Shown here: in pieces, positions 59,553 to 64,000 of the stretch | Position numbering within the stretch: position 1 is the first letter of the stretch | How the letters are laid out: every line of letters begins with the position of its first letter | DNA from: Conus ventricosus | Taxonomy: Eukaryota; Mollusca; Gastropoda; Neogastropoda; Conidae | Assembly: GCA_018398815.1 (NCBI GenBank) | Contig: CM031596.1 | Span: 64,640,766 to 64,704,765 of the forward strand | Reading direction: 5' to 3' | Length of the DNA: 64,000 bases | The notes under the pieces: model-generated | Told to the model about the DNA's origin: nothing | What the model saw: the letters and a program-made list of their open reading frames with translations, nothing else | The model's database searches: none | Translations under genes and position numbers: made by a program

Positions 59553-61927
59553 AGTGTGTCAGTGTGTGTTGTTTGTTTTTGATTTGTCTGCAAATTTCAA
59601 TTCTTTTCTTTTTTCTTTCTTTTTCTTTAGCTCTTTTTGTCATCACCTTGTTTATCTAGCTCTTTTGTTGTTGTTGATTATCCTTATCTCTCTTTTTATG
59701 TTTTTCTACATTTTCTAATTTTTAGCTTTGAATCACTATTCAATATTGTTTTTTATGTAAGTAATTTTGATTGTTATAGTCATAGAACATTCTGAACTGT
59801 TTGCATCAATCTATAGTCGGGTGCACTGGTGTGGGTTTTTTTTTTTTTTTTTTAAAAATTATTCTGTATTTGTGTCTGTCCACCTCCATTCATCATACTT
59901 ATTTTTCTAGAACTGACGAGGGGAGTCATATTCCTTCATTTAAACTGCTTAGATTCATTCTCCTTACATTGGATATTTGTGTGTGTGTGTGTGTGTGTGT
60001 TTTTAAATTCATCTCTGTTTTGTACATGTATAAATATGTAAATTTCTGCTTGTCTGTCAGTTCCTTCAAGCAGTTTCTGGAACTGGAGCCACAGCTGCGT
60101 GACATCCTGCACAACTTCTACAATTCCAAGTATGCATCCTGCCTGAAGCTGCTGGTGGACATCAAGGACAATCTGCTGCTAGACATCTACCTGGCGCCGC
60201 ATGTGGCCACCCTCTATGTCAAGATCAGGAATCGCGCTCTGTGTCAGGTGGGTGGGGAGGTTGTCTAGCCTGCCTGACAAAACCAGTGCATAATGGGTTT
60301 TTGTTTGTTTGTTTTTTGTGCATCTTTAATTTTATTTGTTTAATTTTGCTGCCACATTTTTAGTACCGTCAGAGTGGCATGATCTTGTATCCAGCTCCCT
60401 TACCGCCTTCCCAAACACCTTCTGCAAGGAGAGTGCGCAGTCTGTCTGACTCCGCCCGTCTCCTACAGGGATGTATATTGACCTAGAACAGCTGTATCAT
60501 TCCTAAACACCTCCTTTTGCAAGGAGAGCAGACCTGCCTCTATGTACCGTTTTCAACAGTGAAGCTCCATTATGTTTGGTTGTGTTTCATGCTATTGTTG
60601 TGACTTTCAAACTTCTGGTAATTTGAGAGCTGTTGAGCAAAGGTTTTTGGTTTTTGTGTGTGTTTAAACAAAAAAAAAAAGCTTGATGTATCTGTCTCAT
60701 AGCAATAATGTCACAACCAGGGGACGAAAAAGAAAAACAGCTTCAGTACCAGCATGTTCCTCTGAAATTTAACAGGTATTCTGCTCTGAAACTCAATTTG
60801 CATGTACACTTTCTTGAAACAGTGTTTTACCTGCTGTGGCCTGTCATTGCCTATGCTGTTGTTTGACCTTAAATCAGTCTTCAATCAACATGTAAAATAC
60901 AATTCATGCACATTTTTTGTTTTGTTTGTGACTGTTTCAGTATTTCAGCCCCTACCTGTCGGCAGACATGCACAAGATGGCCTCAGCATTCAACACCACA
61001 GTGGGGGCCTTGGAGGATGAGCTGATGCAACTGATTCTGGATGACCAGATCAATGCCCGTATTGATTCACACAACAAGGTAGCATGGGTTGACAGGGCGT
61101 GTGCGTTACACTACAGATGCACGCTCTGGAATTTTTGCATAGTTTTACCAAACTGGTTTTTGTTGTTGTTGTTGTCTCTCTCATTAATCTAGGTGTGAAA
61201 ATGAATATTTGTTTGAGGCACTAAAAAATAATTTTTCTTTTTCAGTACCCTCCAGCCGATGACTGCACCCTTCCTCTCTGCACTCTGCTCCCACCTCCCC
61301 ACTGTCACACAAAACACACACGGACATACACATACCCCAGATACATCGTCAGTGATGACATTAAGTTTTTTGTTTTAACAGATGGATGAACTTCAGCCCT
61401 TCATGAAATATAGAATTTTTGATGCAAAGAATGAGGCTGTTGGCAGCATTCTAATGGTGGAAGTGCTTTAATTTCCATTGGGACAAACAGTGTAAAGGCA
61501 AAGTGTCTGTTTTCAATTTATGATCGTCAAAATACCCATTCATGAGAATAAAGAGTAGTGAAATACAAGATATAAATATATACGAGTGAAGAGAAATGAG
61601 ACATCAGTGAAAACCATTCATCTGACAGTTCTAGTAGCTGAACTGTAAGCCTGTACAAATGATTAGTTCTAGTACATGCACCATTTCATATATATATATA
61701 TATATATATAGAGTAGAATTGTTAGGAAAGGAATATTTTAATGCTTGTGTATTATTTTTAAGAAAAGAAGTTTTGGTTACACATACCTCAGTACAGTAAT
61801 TCCATGTCGGTTCAGTACATTCCAGTGTGCTTGCTTACAGATTCTGTATGCCAGAGACATTGACCAAAGAAGCAGCACGTTTGAGAAATCGCTGGCGATG
61901 GGCAGAGATTATCAACGGAGGACAAAG
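41433..61927 (+). CDS. GPS1: COP9 signalosome complex subunit 1 (CSN1), eleven exons visible
   Basis: PCI-domain scaffold subunit of the COP9 signalosome, which removes NEDD8 from cullin-RING ligases. Exons: 41433-41459, 44037-44135, 51202-51386, 52169-52330, 52946-53081, 53968-54039, 56256-56396, 59047-59140, 60061-60247, 60941-61078 and 61841-61927. All have AG acceptors and GT donors, and joined codon phases agree. Recognisable blocks in order: 'PMPVSVF', 'ENPTLDLEQ', '[19 protein letters not shown]', '[19 protein letters not shown]', '[20 protein letters not shown]', '[17 protein letters not shown]', '[18 protein letters not shown]', '[15 protein letters not shown]', then the PCI/winged-helix part '[20 protein letters not shown]'. 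Exon 8 has one G missing at 59077-59079. The final exon (conserved start A-M-M-L-R-A in vertebrates) lies beyond 64000. Intron 2 is 7 kb because of transposons. Confidence 0.94.
41500..41670. repeat. TC-rich microsatellite with an embedded hAT-family fragment
   Basis: TCTC repeats surround 'ttcttcctaaaatactggtt' and the next bases (41574-41607). That segment matches 8291-8325 in hAT copy 1 with one mismatch. Confidence 0.7.
41676..42490 (+). repeat. LINE 3' UTR-like sequence with pentamer tail
   Basis: Two related segments (41676-41770 and 42066-42160) share 'ctttgtcatatattcatttt' and neighbouring bases. Pyrimidine/poly-T-rich sequence follows, and then a characteristic end: 'gtgaggactggatgtaaaa', a small stem 'aagcacataagtgctt', 'aaataaag', and a (TCTCG)n tail at about 42430-42488. 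A polyadenylation-like signal followed by a short tandem repeat is typical of a LINE terminus. No coding part is present. Confidence 0.5.
42490..42880 (-). repeat. tRNA-derived SINE, family 1, copy A
   Basis: On the minus strand the head reads 'gaatagctcagttggtagag' (A box) with B box 'ggttcgaatttt'. The shared body has 'ccctcggagttaac' and 'cctcggtt' blocks. It ends in a tail with 'gtatggctgccttaatgg' and 'aaaacggtcatacac'. The body equals that of 45961-46232 but the tail differs from that copy. Confidence 0.8.
42879..43099. repeat. TC microsatellites ending in poly-C
   Basis: (TC)n at 42883-42932 and 42976-42994, then TC-rich sequence, then 22 C at 43078-43099, directly against a LINE 3' fragment. 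Confidence 0.95.
43105..43375 (+). mobile_element. LINE 3' end fragment, same family as 46233-50935
   Basis: It matches the 3' end of the large LINE (50640-50925) throughout, including 'gagattaacatttttcatct', 'gaagaaagatttttatc' and 'ggccctttgcggtcggctg'. Only the last codons and the 3' UTR are present. It was a separate, 5'-truncated insertion in CSN1 intron 1. Confidence 0.8.
45545..45722. repeat. GT/GCGT microsatellite
   Basis: Two (GT)n blocks with GCGT/GCGC variants lie in CSN1 intron 2. Confidence 0.95.
46233..46266 (+). other. Hairpin at the extreme 5' end of the LINE
   Basis: CCTC pairs with GAGG and CGACC with GGTCG around a 7-base loop (TTGTCGT), leaving a 9-base bulge (46237-46245). 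It starts at the first base after the target duplication. A structured 5' end suggests a functional RNA element; no ribozyme fold could be completed by eye. Confidence 0.35.
47069..47712 (+). pseudogene. LINE endonuclease domain (frameshifted)
   Basis: Motifs of the exonuclease-endonuclease-phosphatase fold: '[20 protein letters not shown]' (metal-binding Asn), 'VVALQETQI' (catalytic Glu), then in another frame '[13 protein letters not shown]' (Asp/Asn pair) and '[13 protein letters not shown]' (Ser-Asp-His). All catalytic residues are retained, across at least three frame changes. Confidence 0.85.
48480..49330 (+). pseudogene. LINE reverse transcriptase domain (frameshifted)
   Basis: '[20 protein letters not shown]' (fingers), '[17 protein letters not shown]', '[17 protein letters not shown]' (first catalytic Asp), '[15 protein letters not shown]' in another frame, then '[13 protein letters not shown]' (FVDD, catalytic pair). 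The order and spacing are normal for a non-LTR RT. Confidence 0.87.
51387..53967. other. CSN1 introns 3 to 5, non-exon sequence
   Basis: Apart from exons 4 and 5, no feature was recognised except a small TA/AT run near 51805 and a GC-richer unidentified segment at 53540-53630. A TG microsatellite lies at 53698-53726. Confidence 0.4.
54609..56099 (-). mobile_element. piggyBac-derived non-autonomous element
   Basis: 1.49 kb bounded by TTAA on both sides. The left end reads TTAACCCTCTGCCTACC and the right end, reverse-complemented, TTAACCCAATGCCTACC. 'cggtcgatctcggtcgat' repeats lie subterminally at the right. The minus strand carries the N-terminal part of a piggyBac transposase. It lies in CSN1 intron 6. 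Confidence 0.8.
55255..55832 (-). pseudogene. piggyBac transposase N-terminal fragment
   Basis: On the minus strand from an ATG near 55832: an acidic segment ('[20 protein letters not shown]') and further charged sequence, then, after frame changes, '[13 protein letters not shown]' and '[20 protein letters not shown]'. That is the entry of the DDE_Tnp_1_7 (piggyBac) domain. The reading stops at the CA repeat at 55228-55250, so the catalytic DDD core and Cys-rich C-terminus are gone. Confidence 0.65.
57443..57885 (+). mobile_element. Probable DNA-transposon left end with a small reading frame
   Basis: It starts CAGGGATGTGCAGAATTGCC, a CAGGG-type terminus, and then becomes locally GC-rich. An ATG at 57736 opens '[20 protein letters not shown]' and stops after 29 codons. 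One extra A in the A7 run would extend it to about 52 codons. No matching right terminus was found. Confidence 0.3.
57886..59046. other. CSN1 intron 7, unannotated part
   Basis: AT-rich intron with a poly-C tract of about 30 at 58619-58648. Nothing else was recognised. Confidence 0.5.
58619..58648. repeat. Poly-C tract
   Basis: An unbroken run of about 30 C between AT-rich sequences. Confidence 0.9.
59047..59140 (+). CDS. GPS1: CSN1 exon 8 with a one-base gap
   Basis: It begins [11 protein letters not shown] and should continue [14 protein letters not shown]. The GGG at 59077-59079 needs one more G to give that reading. With it, the exon ends in phase 2 and joins exon 9 ([11 protein letters not shown]) correctly. 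Without it the protein would end prematurely. Confidence 0.88.
59513..59551. repeat. TG microsatellite
   Basis: (TG)n of about 38 bp in CSN1 intron 8; a second short one lies at 59979-60000. Confidence 0.9.
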
Positions 61928-62044
61928 GTGATCTTTTGGAAGATGCGTCATTTCTGTACCTTTGCATGCCTGGATTGGTATGATTTATTTCATTGAACAA
62001 ATTTTCAAACGAGATTTCCACTTTTATTCTGTTCGAGAACATGC

Positions 62045-62984
62045 CAGGGCTGCCTACCCCCTTCCGCCTCTTTCAGGGACATACTTTTTCAAAACCAGGG
62101 ACACTGACTGATTTCCAGGGACACATGCAGCGGTAGCACATATCACAACCACATCAACATTAAAGTGAAAGCTTACCTTTATTTACACTGTGTACAACTT
62201 CTACAATGCTACTTTGCTTCTAGCGCACTGAAACTTCTTTGCGATGTCCGAGTCAGGAAACATCAATTTAACGCCTCTGTTTAGCTTGTCCAGCGCAGCC
62301 ATCGGCAAATTCAGTTCAGCTGCAAGGTCAACCATCATCGTTTCAGCTCTTATGACGTCAAAAGTTTCCTGACTGGTTGACATCTGAGCGCGCTGAAAGA
62401 ATCCGCTAATGTTACAAGATTTCTCGCTCTCACGGATTTTTGTGTTCTTCTTGTGCTTTTCAGTGGCGACATGACGGGTTATTTCATCCCTACCTCCAGA
62501 TCCGATGGAGAACTCACACGCACAAATTTCACAAGACGCGTAAAGTCTCGATCTTGCCACGCTTGATGAACGGCCAGGTTTCCGTATATTTTGACAGGAA
62601 TGTCTGCCGACGTTTCTTCTTCTTGAGAGAAGCCCCATAGTCGAGATCGCCGTCGGCATTTTTACGCTTTCCGTGTTTCGCGTCCATTTTTCTCGCTTTC
62701 AAAACTCGGGAAGACGGTGTTTTATATATGCGCATGCGCACTGGTCGGTTCGGCAATGTTCGGGTCTTTCCGACGGATTTGGTCAGGATGGCCACGACCG
62801 AAGTCGGTCAGTCGGTGATCAGCTGACGAACTCGACTTCGTTTTTTTGTTGTTGTTGTTGTTGTTTCCTCCCGAATTTTTTTTTCGCGGGACATAGAATA
62901 AAAAAGTGGATTCCAGGGACAGGCTGCATGATTTCATTATTTCGGGGGACAAATACGGATACTCCGGGACGGTAGGCAGCCATG
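62045..62984 (-). mobile_element. hAT-like non-autonomous element with 6-bp target duplication
   Basis: 940 bp. The left end is CAGGGCTGCCTACC and the right end, reverse-complemented, CATGGCTGCCTACC, a 14-bp inverted repeat with one mismatch. The target duplication ACATGC lies at 62039-62044 and 62985-62990. 'cagggaca' is repeated subterminally on both sides. The minus strand carries a zinc-finger transposase fragment (62216-62684). It lies downstream of CSN1 exon 11, in the last intron. Confidence 0.78.
62216..62684 (-). pseudogene. BED-like zinc-finger transposase N-terminus
   Basis: On the minus strand an ATG at 62684 starts a basic leader ('MDAKHGKRKNADGDLDYGAS', then a KKKKRR nuclear-localisation-like run) and 'FLSKYTETWPFI'. 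After a frame change the reading continues into 'CEICACEFSIGSGGRDEITR' and 'HVATEKHKK', a C2H2/BED-type finger (CxxC...H...H). The helical segment after it ends with a stop near 62216, close to the left terminus. No catalytic domain exists, so this is the DNA-binding end only. Confidence 0.65.
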
Positions 62985-62990
62985 ACATGC

Positions 62991-64000
62991 ACAAAATTGT
63001 CATCCTCGTTATTCAGCTTGGTACATTCTTGATCATCACGTGGTGATGCAGTCTTTACCACAACAAGAAGAGGCTTGAGTTTTCACTGGGAACTTGTGCT
63101 TGCTTTCCAGAAAGTATAGTCACGATGGTGATTTGCTCCCCAGTCATTTCACTTCCTGCAAATAGGGGAAGGAGGGGAGAGGGTTGTCATGACCCATCAT
63201 CTGCGGCTCTTTACACTGTCCCGCTCCATCAGCAAAAGGAGGGCTGGGTTCAACGAATTTAGTTCTGCTTGTAGTCCAGCGAGTCTCAGATTTAGGCCTT
63301 TTTTCTGGATCTCCAGAGGACACAAAATTTTCTGTTTGTTTTCTTTGCTAGTTAGCTGGTTTGGGCTTTTTCGATCATGGTTATTTCAGGCTGTCTTCTT
63401 CCATCGCCTCATCCCATAGATGTTATCGGGAATCGTGGGGTGGGGTAAAAGTGGAATGTATCCTTCTGTCTGCATGGGGAGGAAGTCAAGTTTCCCAGCA
63501 TACCAGGAGTAGATCTCAACCAATTGCTACAGACAGCCAGGATGGATTGTGTTAATGAGGGGAAAGCTAAACAACGCCATTAAGATTGGGTGTTTACATT
63601 TCATCAGGTCTTTTTCATTTTTCCCCGTATCCAACTTTTTGATTGGAATCTTGCTGTCTTTGAAAACTCAGATGGTTGATTAGGATAGCTTGGGTGTTTT
63701 ATCCCATGGTTGACAGCTTTGGATTTTGTTTTTCGGTGAGGCAAATTTAATACCTCAGGCAATGTGGTCTCTCAGTTTGTGCAAGAAGTACACAAAGTAG
63801 ATAATTCAAGTTGAAAGAATAGTAGTAGTTGAAGCGCAAAGTTTTATTAATTCCATTTATTTGATGGTATGAAAATCATGATTTATTGATCTCTGTCGGA
63901 GATTGATTGTGCTGGTGGTAGCCACGAAAAGAAAATGTTAAAAAATCGCTGAAGTGCATCTCGTTTTAGCAGACCAGTGCCTGAAAGTGCCTGAACTGTT
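62991..64000. other. CSN1 last intron, right edge of window
   Basis: No terminal CSN1 exon, gene or repeat family was recognised here. The missing last exon (conserved C-terminal tail) is expected beyond the window. Confidence 0.4.

Overview
The window is animal nuclear DNA. It has spliced genes with canonical GT-AG introns, very many CA/GA/TC microsatellites and a dense, varied transposon load (DIRS-like, I/Nimb-like LINEs, Ty3/gypsy, hAT, piggyBac, tRNA-derived SINEs). Together with the level of protein divergence this points to a mollusc, probably a gastropod. That assignment is inference; no species-diagnostic sequence was recognised.

Only two host genes are supported, both on the + strand. 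(1) ALKBH5, the Fe(II)/2-oxoglutarate m6A RNA demethylase, in three exons at 906-1608, 6150-6229 and 9038-9339. (2) COP9 signalosome subunit 1 (CSN1/GPS1), with eleven exons from 41433 to 61927 and its last exon beyond the right edge. Conserved exons of both carry single-base losses in short homopolymers: four sites in ALKBH5 and one in CSN1 exon 8. The same type of lesion occurs in several transposon reading frames. This looks more like consensus error in the assembly than true pseudogenes.

The rest is mobile or simple-sequence DNA. 1-9340: ALKBH5, whose introns hold a piggyBac MITE, a hAT element with a TTF-type zinc-finger gene, and copy 1 of a hAT family with 6-bp target duplications. 9340-23140: mostly unannotated sequence with copy 2 of that hAT family, microsatellites, a 60-bp tandem repeat and a SINE. 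23144-28768: a full-length DIRS-like tyrosine-recombinase retrotransposon with inverted terminal repeats and an internal complementary region. 28770-41430: SINEs, two truncated LINEs, microsatellites and a decayed gypsy pol with a 3' LTR. 41433-64000: CSN1. Its second intron holds a SINE split by a 4.7-kb LINE with a perfect 13-bp target duplication, and the SINE's ATT tail abuts the exon 3 splice acceptor. Its sixth intron holds a piggyBac-derived element, and the last visible intron a hAT-type zinc-finger element.

Several unrelated non-autonomous DNA transposons here keep only the N-terminal part of a transposase, mostly DNA-binding zinc-finger segments, and have lost the catalytic core.
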